Positions 1-8,363 are shown, numbered from the stretch's first letter. The stretch is 64,000 nucleotides of DNA from an uncultured Mogibacterium sp. (GCF_938041965.1 NZ_CALISE010000013.1:1-64000); one strand, 5' to 3'. Numbers and translations: made by a program. Notes: generated by a model not told the origin, from the sequence alone.

Positions 1-9
1 GTAACGCAT

Positions 10-48
10 GAAAATACCCTCCTTACTGGGTGTCCAGTAAAGAGGGTA
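10..48 (-). promoter_or_regulatory. Hairpin masking the Shine-Dalgarno of a leftward gene
   Basis: Seen: arms 15-29 and 34-48 pair over 15 bp with one G-U pair and a 4-nt loop. Read leftward, the 3' arm contains AGGAGGG (positions 23 to 17), followed 7 nt later by ATG at 9-7 (codons Met-Arg-Tyr, then the window ends). The ribosome binding site of this leftward gene would therefore lie inside the stem. Inference: translation of that gene may be controlled by opening the hairpin. A leftward terminator (TTTT follows the stem) or an insertion-sequence end are alternatives. Confidence 0.45.
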
Positions 49-273
49 CATATCATAATGGCAGGCTCTTTATTTTATATATATATTACTGACTTAATCT
101 GCATTCTAATTTTGTAGAGGATAGATACTTTAACTATACTTTTTGTTTTTATTTAACTTTACTTATCGCTCTCTCTTATTTCTTCTAGTAACCACTATAT
201 GCTCGACTTGTAATATTACTTGTGTTAATCTGAACTTATCTAATAGTTATTGTTTTCTGAAAGGAGAACTATT

Positions 274-1239
274 ATGTTACATGAATTCAGTTTCCGTTCT
301 TATAACAAGAGGGATGATGTTCAGGCATGGATTTACGTTCCTGCCTGTGAACCTAAAGGTATTGTTCAGATAATACATGGATTTGGTGAGCATTCGCGTC
401 GATATCTTAATATGATCGTTAACCTATTAGATGAGGGTTATATTGTTGCTGCCGATGACCATGTAGGCCATGGCAAAACTGCTATTATTAATGATAACTG
501 GGGTGATTGGGGAGATGAAGGATTCCACACCATGATGGAAGATGAACACACTCTCATGGAGATTACTAAGGAAAAATATCCAGATCTCCCATACATGCTA
601 TTTGGACATAGCATGGGTTCTTTCATCGCTAGAGATTTTATGTCGAAGTACGGTGATGAACTTACTGCTGTAACGTTATGCGGAACTTCTGGTGTATGGC
701 CGGACCTTCAGGCTAGCATTGATAGTCTGAAAAAAATATTATCCGATGGTAAGGGTAAGGAGTCAGATCCTACTGTTGCAAGTTCGCTTATGGGATGGAT
801 GTTCGCTCGCTGCGACGAGGAAGTGACTATAGGAAATGAATGGATTTGTAAGGACTCTTATGTGCAGAGAGATCATGCGGAAGATCCGTTAGATGCTTTT
901 ACGAAGCCTACAACTAATCAAGCGTTTCTATACTTCTGTGAGATGATTGATTATATTACTGGTCCAGAATGGGCAGCTAAGGTACCTACCCATATTAAGA
1001 TATACAATATTGCAGGCGATCAAGACCCTGTAGGGCAGTACGGAAGAGGTGTTTACGAGGTAACAAATTGGCTTATTGACACAGGTCATGATGTCAAGAC
1101 TACGCTTTATTCGGGATATCGCCATGAAATACATAACTATCCAGATTTAAAGACAGAAGTTATGTGGAATCTTGCTGAGTTCTATAATAATGTGCTTGGC
1201 TGTGGATTTGAAAGCATGATAAAGGAATACAGCTCGTAA
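274..1239 (+). CDS. Alpha/beta hydrolase, monoacylglycerol lipase/lysophospholipase-like
   Basis: Serine hydrolase of the alpha/beta fold, 321 aa, probably cytoplasmic since no signal peptide is visible. The oxyanion-hole motif HGFGEHS lies at residues 35-41 and the nucleophile elbow GHSMGS at 111-116 puts the catalytic Ser at 113. A C-terminal Asp (in AGDQDPV) and His (in YRHEIH) complete the triad. This arrangement is typical of the Hydrolase_4 (lysophospholipase/monoglyceride lipase) group, but the substrate cannot be read from sequence. The start at 274 was chosen because AAGGAGA at 261-267 sits 6 nt upstream; an in-frame TTG at 250 is less likely. It is a single-gene unit closed by a strong terminator at 1281-1331. 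Confidence 0.85.
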   Translation: MLHEFSFRSYNKRDDVQAWIYVPACEPKGIVQIIHGFGEHSRRYLNMIVNLLDEGYIVAADDHVGHGKTAIINDNWGDWGDEGFHTMMEDEHTLMEITKEKYPDLPYMLFGHSMGSFIARDFMSKYGDELTAVTLCGTSGVWPDLQASIDSLKKILSDGKGKESDPTVASSLMGWMFARCDEEVTIGNEWICKDSYVQRDHAEDPLDAFTKPTTNQAFLYFCEMIDYITGPEWAAKVPTHIKIYNIAGDQDPVGQYGRGVYEVTNWLIDTGHDVKTTLYSGYRHEIHNYPDLKTEVMWNLAEFYNNVLGCGFESMIKEYSS

Positions 1240-1280
1240 ATCATTGGCGCTTTTTTACGTAATACATATCTAATATGAAT

Positions 1281-1331
1281 TAGCCTGAAGGATAAATAGT
1301 GCGCTTTCTATATCCTTCAGGCTATTTTTTT
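1281..1331 (+). terminator. Intrinsic terminator of the hydrolase gene
   Basis: A perfect 14-bp stem (1281-1294 with 1311-1324) with a 16-nt loop is followed by seven T residues. Confidence 0.92.
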
Positions 1332-1490
1332 GATTTAACTTAGTTAGTGTAATAAAGTTTGGTTTAGTGGCAAGCCTATTTCCACATTTACGTATAGATT
1401 TAATCTATAGCTAGGAATAATATATACGAATTAGACGGGGGTTTGTTTTCATTGTATCATTAGGACATCAAAGAGAGAGGCGATATCGCA

Positions 1491-1631
1491 ATGACCTGCG
1501 TAACAAATTCAAGAGTGATGCGAATGTGCATGTGGACAACAGAATATTTGAATAAGCAGAACGCCATTTGCGATGTTTCGTTAGCGAAGGAGTTATTGAT
1601 AACCAAGTCAGCTAGTTACAATAAGAGCTGA
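1491..1631 (+). CDS. Possible Met-rich leader peptide (46 aa) upstream of metQ
   Basis: A 46-codon ORF begins with ATG at 1491, 10 nt after GAGAGG. It has Met at positions 1, 10, 12 and 14 (segment VMRMCMW) and ends with TGA at 1631. A terminator-like hairpin follows at 1684-1715 and then the methionine transporter genes. Known principle: amino-acid transport and biosynthesis operons can be attenuated by leader peptides rich in the regulated residue. Inference: this could be such a leader for methionine. The ORF is short, has no recognised homologue, and chance occurrence cannot be excluded. Confidence 0.35.
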   Translation: MTCVTNSRVMRMCMWTTEYLNKQNAICDVSLAKELLITKSASYNKS

Positions 1632-1683
1632 ATAATGGAGAGCGACTCTTAGCGAAGACAATCATCAAGACTGTAATCGAATG

Positions 1684-1715
1684 AGCTGTCTGCATGAGAT
1701 TGTGGGCAGTTTTTT
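1684..1715 (+). terminator. Leader terminator/attenuator before metQ
   Basis: Arms 1684-1693 and 1702-1711 form a 10-bp stem with several G-U pairs and an 8-nt loop, running into TTTTTT (1710-1715). ACAATC at about 1660 could instead pair with GATTGT (about 1698-1703), which overlaps the loop and 3' arm, giving a possible anti-terminator. The 1332-1796 region has no other gene; I found neither an S-box (SAM-I) core nor the T-box GGTGGNACCGCG motif in it. Confidence 0.55.
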
Positions 1716-1796
1716 ATTGCCTAAAAGTAAAATAAACACGTTAACGCTAAATGAAAAAGAATAGCAAGTAAGCAAATAAGAAAGGAACAAACTAAA

Positions 1797-2675
1797 ATGA
1801 ACATTAAGGGAAAATCAAAGATTAGAATTACAGCAGTCGCACTGCTAGTGGTAATACTCGCATCTGTAGGAGTCCTATCTGGATGCGGAAAGAAATCTGA
1901 GAAGGTAACAATCGCTATACCAAACGATGCAACAAACGAAGCAAGAGCACTTCTTCTACTTGAGAAGAATGGATACATCAAGTTAAAGAAGGGCGCTGGC
2001 ATAACTGCTACTATTAAGGATGTTGAGGATGCTAATGGAATTGAGTTCAAGGAAGTAGAAGCGGCTCAGGTTTCAAATACTCTAAAGGATGTAGATTTCG
2101 GTATTATCAACTCAAACTACGCAATCGAAGCTAAGCTTAACCCAGTTAAGGACTCGCTCATAAAAGAAGATAGTGCTGCTGATTACGCGAATATCCTTGC
2201 AGTTAAGGAAGGAAATCAGAATAGCGATAAGATTAAAGCGCTTAAGGCTGCTTTAGAGAGCAAAGAAGTTGCTAACTTCATTAAGAAGAAATATGATGGC
2301 TCCATAGTAAGTGTTGTTAAGAACCCAACTGATGGTTATGATTCAAGCGTTAACTATGCTGCACTAAAGGGCACAACTATCACAGTTGCGGCATCTCCAA
2401 CACCACATGCTGAGATTCTACAGGAAGCTAAGAAAATTCTGGCTAAGAAGGGAATCAACCTTGAGATTAAGGAGTTCACAGATTACGTACAGCCTAACAA
2501 GGTAGTTGATAGTGGAGAGGTTGATGCTAACTACTTCCAGCACGTACCATATCTAGATGACTTTAACAAGAAGCAGGGTACAAAGGTAGTATCTGTAGCT
2601 GCAATCCACAATGAGCCAATGGGTCTATATGCTGGAAAGTCAGATTCTCTAGATAAGCTGAAGAAACTCAAGTAA
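1797..2675 (+). CDS. metQ: Methionine-binding lipoprotein MetQ (NlpA family), circularly permuted
   Basis: Substrate-binding lipoprotein for the methionine ABC importer, 292 aa. Lipobox LSGC puts the lipidated Cys at 30. In ordinary MetQ the N-terminal lobe (ITVAASPTPHAEIL..., DANYFQHVPYLD..., GLY) comes first and the AIPND...NEARALLLL lobe second. Here the order is reversed: residues 37-185 carry the normally C-terminal part (TIAIPNDATNEARA, then EAAQV and NSNYA) and residues 193-292 carry the normally N-terminal part, ending at SLDKLKK, exactly where the native chain would enter the AIPND strand. The native termini are joined through a linker around DGYDSSVNYAALKG (179-192). No frameshift is seen and the ORF is intact. 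It leads a metQ-metN-metI operon. Confidence 0.88.
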   Translation: MNIKGKSKIRITAVALLVVILASVGVLSGCGKKSEKVTIAIPNDATNEARALLLLEKNGYIKLKKGAGITATIKDVEDANGIEFKEVEAAQVSNTLKDVDFGIINSNYAIEAKLNPVKDSLIKEDSAADYANILAVKEGNQNSDKIKALKAALESKEVANFIKKKYDGSIVSVVKNPTDGYDSSVNYAALKGTTITVAASPTPHAEILQEAKKILAKKGINLEIKEFTDYVQPNKVVDSGEVDANYFQHVPYLDDFNKKQGTKVVSVAAIHNEPMGLYAGKSDSLDKLKKLK

Positions 2676-2692
2676 ATCAAAATTAAACTTAT

Positions 2693-2770
2693 AATCCGGC
2701 GGTCAACGCATGCGATGAGCAAGCTGCTTCTAGCAACTAGCGCGTACAATATGCGATATGGCGCCGGATT
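2693..2770 (+). repeat. Inverted repeat between metQ and metN
   Basis: AATCCGGCG at 2693-2701 and CGCCGGATT at 2762-2770 are perfect 9-bp complements flanking a 60-nt stretch that can itself fold (GCATGCG and similar). No T-run follows, so it is not a standard terminator. A role in protecting the abundant metQ mRNA end or tuning metN expression is inference. Confidence 0.5.
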
Positions 2771-2796
2771 GTTGAGTTTAGGGAGGATGATAGAGC

Positions 2797-3858
2797 ATGA
2801 TAGAGATAAAGAATTTAAACAAGACGTTCAAGACAGAGGTTGGTACTGTCGAGGCGTTAAAAAATATTAATTTTACAGTAGAAGACGGTGAAATCTACGG
2901 AATTATCGGAATTAGTGGTGCGGGGAAGAGTACGCTCGTACGCTGTATAAATATGATTGAAAAACCAACGTCAGGAGAGGTTCGAATCGATGATGTCGAT
3001 TTAACCAAACTTCAGGATTGGCAGCTTAGGAAAATTCGCCGTGATGTTACGATGATTTTTCAAAGCTTCAATCTACTTATGCAGAAAAACGTTAGAGATA
3101 ATATTGAACTGCCATTAAAGTTTGCAGGCGTTAATAAAAAGAAGTCGAGAAAAACTGTCAATGAACTTTTGGAGCTAGTAGGGCTAGGAGATAAGGCGTC
3201 TGCATATCCAGCACAGTTATCTGGTGGACAGAGGCAGAGAGTTGCGATTGCAAGAGCGCTAGCAACTAATCCTAAGGTTCTGCTCTGTGATGAGGCGACA
3301 AGTGCACTCGATCCAAAGACTACAGGCCAGATACTAGATCTCATTCGTGATATCAATAAAAAACTTGGGATTACAGTGGTTATAATCACGCATCAGATGT
3401 CGGTTGTACAGAGCATTTGCGATAAGGTTGCTATAATCGACCATGGAGAAATCGTTGAACGTGGTAAGGTTTCTGAAATTTTCGCAAATCCAAAATCTGA
3501 AGCAGCGAAGAGATTAGTATTTCCAGAGAGACAGGAAGCGATTGTGGCTTCAGAAAGCTCAGAGACAATAGAAGTTTTATTTAATGAATCTGAGACTACA
3601 CACGCTCCACTGATTACTTCTCTAGCGCAAGATAAAGGGATATGTGCGAGTATTATCTATGCGTCCACAAAGTCTGTTGAAGGAAAGGCTTTCGGAAGGA
3701 TTGTGCTAGAGGTGCCTAATGATCCAAAGATTGTTGATGATGCTGTTAAATATCTCAGTGCAGCTCATGGTGTAACAGTTACTGTTGGTAGCTCAAAATA
3801 TAGAGACGATAAAAAAACCATAGAAAACAATGATATAGGAGGTGAGGCGAATGTTTAG
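2797..3858 (+). CDS. metN: Methionine ABC transporter ATPase MetN
   Basis: ATP-hydrolysing subunit of the MetNIQ importer, 353 aa. Walker A GISGAGKST lies at residues 38-46, the ABC signature LSGGQ at 141-145, and Walker B with catalytic Glu in LLCDEATSALDP around 162-173. After the nucleotide-binding domain, a C-terminal region (about 265-340, ending TVTVGSSKY) matches the NIL/ACT-like domain that in MetN binds methionine and inhibits transport when the cell is replete. GGGAGGATGATAGAGC precedes the ATG. It overlaps metI by 8 nt, which fits translational coupling. Confidence 0.95.
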   Translation: MIEIKNLNKTFKTEVGTVEALKNINFTVEDGEIYGIIGISGAGKSTLVRCINMIEKPTSGEVRIDDVDLTKLQDWQLRKIRRDVTMIFQSFNLLMQKNVRDNIELPLKFAGVNKKKSRKTVNELLELVGLGDKASAYPAQLSGGQRQRVAIARALATNPKVLLCDEATSALDPKTTGQILDLIRDINKKLGITVVIITHQMSVVQSICDKVAIIDHGEIVERGKVSEIFANPKSEAAKRLVFPERQEAIVASESSETIEVLFNESETTHAPLITSLAQDKGICASIIYASTKSVEGKAFGRIVLEVPNDPKIVDDAVKYLSAAHGVTVTVGSSKYRDDKKTIENNDIGGEANV

Positions 3859-4543
3859 TCCCGAATCTACAAAACTTGCGCTTGATATATTGCAAAATGA
3901 AATTCCGTTTGCCATATGGGAGACTGTATATGTAACGATAATCTCGACCTTCCTAGCACTTGTTGTAGGTCTTCCGCTAGGTGTATTGCTCGTAGTCGGA
4001 GAAAAGGACGGAATACTGCCATTACCAAAGTCTATACTATCGGTACTTAATGCGGTTATAAACTTGCTTAGGTCCATTCCGTTTCTAATTCTGATGATTA
4101 TGGTTTTTCCGGTTACGCGGTTTTTCGCACATACAGTTGTCGGGACAGCACCGACTATAGTACCACTTGTATTTGCAGCATTCCCATTCGTAGCCAGGCT
4201 TGTTGAGAGCAGCCTCAGAGAAGTGGATGGCAATATCATAGAAACTGCAGTGAGCATGGGGGCAAGCCCTTTTCAGATTATCTTCAGGGTTTTGATTCCT
4301 GAGAGCGTTCCATCGCTGATATCGAATATAACAATTGCACTTACAACAGTACTTAGCTACTCTGCTATGTCGGGAATTATCGGCGGCGGTGGTCTCGGTA
4401 AAATTGCGATTAACTACGGTTACTACCGTTCAGAGAAGCTTGTAATGTTCATCGCTGTATTCTTACTCATTGTGCTAGTGCAGATATTCCAGACTGTTGG
4501 AACGAGAATGGCAATAAATGAAGATAAGCGGATAAGAAGATAA
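3851..4543 (+). CDS. metI: Methionine ABC transporter permease MetI
   Basis: Integral membrane permease of the MetNIQ importer, 230 aa with about five hydrophobic segments. The EAA-type loop that contacts the ATPase is at ETAVSMGASPFQIIFRVLIPE. The ATG at 3851 is chosen over the in-frame GTG at 3842 because AGGAGGTGAGG (3837-3847) is the ribosome binding site. The gene is the last of the metQ-metN-metI operon, followed by a terminator at 4670-4710. Confidence 0.93.
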   Translation: MFSPESTKLALDILQNEIPFAIWETVYVTIISTFLALVVGLPLGVLLVVGEKDGILPLPKSILSVLNAVINLLRSIPFLILMIMVFPVTRFFAHTVVGTAPTIVPLVFAAFPFVARLVESSLREVDGNIIETAVSMGASPFQIIFRVLIPESVPSLISNITIALTTVLSYSAMSGIIGGGGLGKIAINYGYYRSEKLVMFIAVFLLIVLVQIFQTVGTRMAINEDKRIRR

Positions 4544-4669
4544 TTTGTCTTGCGTAAAAGATGCGTAAAATAATGTTATTGGACATATAGATTGAACTAA
4601 ATGGGGCGTTGATACTAAATACGGATGCTTATATAAAGAAATTCATAAAAATGGATACATAAAATAATG

Positions 4670-4712
4670 AAAGGAGAACCAGGGTGAAGGTCAGAGTTGG
4701 TTCTCCTTTTGC
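4670..4712 (+). terminator. Intrinsic terminator of metQNI, possibly bidirectional
   Basis: A perfect 12-bp stem (4670-4681 with 4698-4709) runs into TTTT. The opposite flank is A-rich, so it may also stop the leftward GntR gene at 4751. Confidence 0.85.
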
Positions 4713-4750
4713 TTGTTAGTATATGATTTTGAAAGATCTTTATATGTAGA

Positions 4751-5413
4751 TTAGTCTGTGAGTGATGCTGGATCTGGCGTCGGTGAGTTGAAGAGGTTTA
4801 GCATCTTCTGTCTCGATAGGTCACTTCCGACAAATAGAATTACATCACCTACCTGCACCCTTTCGTAAGGTCCAGGTGATATGTTGGTTTCATCACCGCG
4901 CTTTACCGCTACGATTGTGGCTCCGGTCTGCTGCCATATATCAAGTTCTCCAATTGACTGTCCGATAAAGTTGCAGTTAGCATCTATTTTCATATCGTGT
5001 GGAGTCAGGTATGACGTGTTGTGATCTCGTGTATTTCGAGCTACTAGCTCGTCAAGGAGCTTAGCGAGATGCTCAAGATCACGGCGCTGAGTGGCTATGG
5101 CATCAACAATCTGTTCTCTGGTCTGCGCTATTGATACAGTATCGTGGAATTTCTCAAAATAAAGCTGGGCTTTCTCGCGAGAAGCGACGTATGTTCCACT
5201 TCCGTGTCTTACCGTAACGATGCCCATGTCAACCAAAACCTGCATAGCTTTTCTAGCAGTCTCGGGAGATACATGAAATGTTGTGGCTATAGTCGAGCGC
5301 GAGGTGATTCGGTCACCTACTTCATACCAACCTTCGGCGATTTTCTCGGCCATTTCAACGGCAATTTGCTGGTACCTTGATTCGTAAACTCTTGTATCTT
5401 CGATTGGTGACAT
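4751..5413 (-). CDS. GntR-family regulator with RCK_C domain, BusR-like
   Basis: Transcription factor of 220 aa. Residues about 10-75 form a GntR winged helix (YQQIAVEMAEKIAEGWYEVG, then SRSTIATTFHVSPETARKAM and GIVTVRHGSGTYV), a helical linker follows, and residues about 140-205 form an RCK_C (TrkA-C) domain (IGQSIGEL, TGATIVAVKRG, GDVILFVGS). This GntR-RCK_C layout is that of BusR, the c-di-AMP-responsive repressor of a glycine-betaine importer in lactococci and streptococci, and of KtrR-type regulators. The start at 5413 follows AGGAGGTC; the longer frame would read through that site. Target genes are not visible here; the neighbouring metQNI or lipoprotein genes are only candidates. Confidence 0.85.
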   Translation of the reverse strand: MSPIEDTRVYESRYQQIAVEMAEKIAEGWYEVGDRITSRSTIATTFHVSPETARKAMQVLVDMGIVTVRHGSGTYVASREKAQLYFEKFHDTVSIAQTREQIVDAIATQRRDLEHLAKLLDELVARNTRDHNTSYLTPHDMKIDANCNFIGQSIGELDIWQQTGATIVAVKRGDETNISPGPYERVQVGDVILFVGSDLSRQKMLNLFNSPTPDPASLTD

Positions 5414-5491
5414 AGGGTGACCTCCTGTAAACACAAACTATAATATTGATTATATCATAATAGTGATAGACCTAATATAATTGAGGTTTCT

Positions 5492-5535
5492 TTTTAAAAG
5501 AAAACAATCCCTTAAAGCGATAAAAGGGATTGTTT
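5492..5535 (-). terminator. Terminator of the leftward lipoprotein gene
   Basis: A perfect 12-bp stem (5502-5513 with 5524-5535); read leftward it is followed by TTTTCTTTT. It lies about 55 nt after the original stop at 5590 of the frameshifted lipoprotein. Confidence 0.85.
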
Positions 5536-5589
5536 ATAACATTCTTAGTCAAATAATTGAAAAACAAATGCTGTAGTTCGTAGAATAAA

Positions 5590-6407
5590 TTATTCTGAAT
5601 CTTTGTTCTTTTCAGCTTGCTGTTTCTCAAGCAGATCTCCCCAAAGAGATTTTTCAGGAGCAACAACCTTGCCTTTTATGTACTCAACTTCTAAGCCCCA
5701 GTACTTAGCCCACTTTTCACCTTGCTACCTTTAGGAGTTTTTACTATTGGGCCTTTACCTTCTTGTGTAGGTAGGTAAAGATTGCTGAAATCTGTAAGTG
5801 TACCAGGAATTCTGATGTACTTAAGAGGACGATCACTACCGATTGACTGTGCAATCTGATCGTTAAGCAAAGTATAATCGTTCAGCGTGTTACCCATATG
5901 CTGCATGCTGTCTGGGAGCTCGAGGAACTCGATAGGAGAGTTTATAAATAATTTTCCGCCTGTTTTTTCCACAGAATCTCCTAGGTGAATAAATCTGAGC
6001 TTGTCATTATTAACAAAAGCACTATCACCGATTTCCTTCATAGTATTAGGAAGGACAATTGCCTCAGCCTTATCCAAATTGGAAAGCCCTGATACTGCAA
6101 CTACAGTTTTCTTCTCGTTGCCATTAGCTGTCTTGACGGTGATAGTCTTAGGGACTACAACAACTTTAAGCTTATCATCATCAGGTGATTTTATGCCCGT
6201 GATCTTGATGTGACTAACATCTCCATCATCGGCAAGTGTGTACTCGAATAATTTGCCATCAGTAGTAGGGAATTTCCTGAAATTACTCTTAGTAACTTTT
6301 GAGTTGTTGTCAAGCTCCTTTGAATCTGAACTAGAGCCCCCGCCACTGCCACAGCCTGTCAACATAATTGTGCAGACTATTAAAAATGCGATAAGTTTTC
6401 TTTTCAT
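5590..6407 (-). pseudogene. Leucine-rich (BspA-like) surface lipoprotein, frameshifted near its 3' end
   Basis: Secreted lipoprotein with lipobox LTGC, then a Gly/Ser linker and short BspA-type leucine-rich repeats (VVAVSGLSNLDKAEAIVLPN, KEIGDSAFVNNDKLRFIHLG, SPIEFLELPDSM). The start at 6407 follows TTGGAGG. The frame that runs from the start ends at 5691 after KSGLSTGA. Shifting one base near 5716-5725 restores a clear continuation of about 42 residues (EKWAKYWGLEVEYIKGKVV and onward) to TAA at 5590, just before the terminator. The span of 818 nt is one short of a codon multiple, matching a single-base deletion. It is either a real C-terminal truncation or an assembly error. The host role (surface binding, adhesion) is family knowledge only. 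Confidence 0.75.
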
Positions 6408-6605
6408 GTTTCCTCCAAAAATTAAATTTAATCCGTAATAGAACATCATACTTTATTAATTTAATAAAGTATATTGAAACAATTTTCTTAGTTTTAAGCG
6501 AATTGTCAAGGTGATACAGAAGCGAATTTAATCAATTATTTAGATTGTAATAATAAAAAGAGTATAGATAGTAACAGATACAAAAAATCTTCACACAATA
6601 AACTT

Positions 6606-6634
6606 TTGACAAAGTGAACATACTAAGATACAAT
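6606..6634 (+). promoter_or_regulatory. Promoter of the APC permease gene
   Basis: TTGACA (6606-6611), 17 nt, TACAAT (6629-6634): a near-consensus sigma-A promoter. It leaves a leader of roughly 165 nt before the start at 6809. GATATTGTCA at 6648-6657, just after the likely start point, matches half of the palindrome in front of agcS. Confidence 0.8.
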
Positions 6635-6808
6635 AATGTTGTCAGTAGATATTGTCACTTGGAAATCTTGCATTATAACTAGCTATTGGATGTTATTTCA
6701 TTAATATAATACGGCTATCAATTAATGGGTTTATAGATTTAATTATATATCAAAGTATACGAAAGAAACATAACATCGATTATAAACATTTGAAAGGGTG
6801 TGTCTTAA

Positions 6809-8305
6809 ATGACAAAGAAATCTGAATTTGATAAAGTGTTATCTTCAAAAGATATATTAGTTATAGCTTTTGGTGCGATGATTGGTTGGGGCTGGGTTAT
6901 TTCCACTGGTGACTGGATCAATAGAGGTGGTGCTCTCGGAGCGGCGATTGGATTTGCTCTCGGAGGAATCATGATTTTCTTTGTAGGATTAACTTATGCA
7001 GAGCTGACTGCTGCTATGCCACAATGCGGCGGAGAGCACGTATTCAGCTATAAGGCTATGGGAGCGACAGGTTCATTCGTCTGCACCTGGGGAATTATTC
7101 TGGGATATGTCGGGGTTGTATGCTTTGAAGCTTGTGCATTTCCGACGATTGTCTCTTATATATTTCCTGGATTTCTAAAGGGATACCTCTATACTGTTGC
7201 CGGATTTGATGTATATGCTTCGTGGCTTGCACTAGCTTCTGCGACAGCTGCATTGATGACATTTGTAAACATCATGGGTGCAAAGACAGCAGCCGTAGTG
7301 CAGACTATTCTTACGGCTATAATATTTGGCGTAGGAGTACTGCTAATAGGTACCTCCACGGTTAGGGGAGAAATGGGCAACTTGATGCCACAGCTTTTTG
7401 TAGGAAAAGGGAACCATTCGATGCTTAGCCACGTGCTTCACGTAGCGGTAATGACTCCGTTCTTCTTTATAGGTTTTGACGTTATTCCGCAAGCTGCTGA
7501 GGAGATTCAGGGATCGCTTAAGAAGATTGGAAAAATCTTGATTATGTCGATTGTGATGGCGGTTGCGTTTTATTCTCTCGTAATACTCGCAGTCGGTTAC
7601 ATGATGAGCTCTACAGAGATTAAAGCTTCGATGAGTGGAGCAGGGCTGGTAACGGCTGATGCCATGGTAAAAGCTTATGGAACGAAGAAGATGGCGGATG
7701 TAGTTATCATCGGTGGTCTGTGCGGAATCGTAACTAGCTGGAACTCGTTTATGATCGGTGGAAGCCGTGCGATGTACTCGATGGCTGATTCGAACATGAT
7801 ACCAAAGTTTTTCGCAAAGCTGCATCATAAGTATAAGACACCTGTAAATGCACTGCTATTAATCGGAGTTATATCGATGCTCGCCCCTCTTGCGGGTAGA
7901 CAAATGCTCGTGTGGATATGTGATGCAGGCAATCTCGGGTGCTGTCTAGCTTACTGCATGGTGTCGATTTCATTCTTGATACTAAGACGTAAGGCACCTG
8001 ATATGCCAAGACCTTACCGAGTAAAGCACTATAAGTTTGTAGGTATTATGGCGACTGTCCTATCTGGAGGAATGGTCTCGATGTACCTGATTCCAGGATC
8101 GGGAAGTACGCTTAAGGTACAGGAGTGGCTGATGGCCGGCGGATGGACCCTGATGGGAGCAATATTCTTTGCACTAAACAAGAGGAAGTACGGAGAGCAG
8201 TTTGGTAAACATCTAGATATCGCGGTAGAGTATTCTGTAGAAGATCTCGAAGCGCTGAAAGCTCATAGAGAAGTGCGTTCGGCATATGATGCGAGAGTTT
8301 CGTAA
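6809..8305 (+). CDS. APC-family amino-acid permease
   Basis: Integral membrane transporter, 498 aa, with about 12 hydrophobic segments and the APC hallmark near the N-terminus (IAFGAMIGWGWVISTGDWI), where the broken first helix binds the amino-acid backbone. TYAELTAAMPQCGGEHVF and a conserved PQAAEEI loop also fit the family. The substrate cannot be assigned. It stands alone behind its own strong promoter, upstream of the ylxM-ffh operon. No terminator was found between it and ylxM; the short gap instead holds the ylxM promoter. Confidence 0.9.
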   Translation: MTKKSEFDKVLSSKDILVIAFGAMIGWGWVISTGDWINRGGALGAAIGFALGGIMIFFVGLTYAELTAAMPQCGGEHVFSYKAMGATGSFVCTWGIILGYVGVVCFEACAFPTIVSYIFPGFLKGYLYTVAGFDVYASWLALASATAALMTFVNIMGAKTAAVVQTILTAIIFGVGVLLIGTSTVRGEMGNLMPQLFVGKGNHSMLSHVLHVAVMTPFFFIGFDVIPQAAEEIQGSLKKIGKILIMSIVMAVAFYSLVILAVGYMMSSTEIKASMSGAGLVTADAMVKAYGTKKMADVVIIGGLCGIVTSWNSFMIGGSRAMYSMADSNMIPKFFAKLHHKYKTPVNALLLIGVISMLAPLAGRQMLVWICDAGNLGCCLAYCMVSISFLILRRKAPDMPRPYRVKHYKFVGIMATVLSGGMVSMYLIPGSGSTLKVQEWLMAGGWTLMGAIFFALNKRKYGEQFGKHLDIAVEYSVEDLEALKAHREVRSAYDARVS

Positions 8306-8363
8306 ATAGGAACAGAAGAAAGTAGATAGATCAAAAGAGATAGGTTGCTGTCAAGAGAAATGC

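Noticed and set aside
1440..1796. SAM-I (S-box) or T-box riboswitch before metQ
   Set aside because: Expected by function, but neither the SAM-I core nor the T-box GGTGGNACCGCG element can be found; only a generic terminator is visible.
3793..4257. Leftward ORF of 154 codons over metI
   Set aside because: Shadow frame, Ser/Thr-rich composition typical of antisense of a membrane protein.
7343..7828. Leftward ORF of 161 codons inside the APC permease gene
   Set aside because: Shadow frame: the forward protein has full transporter motifs and the reverse product is low-complexity His/Arg-rich.
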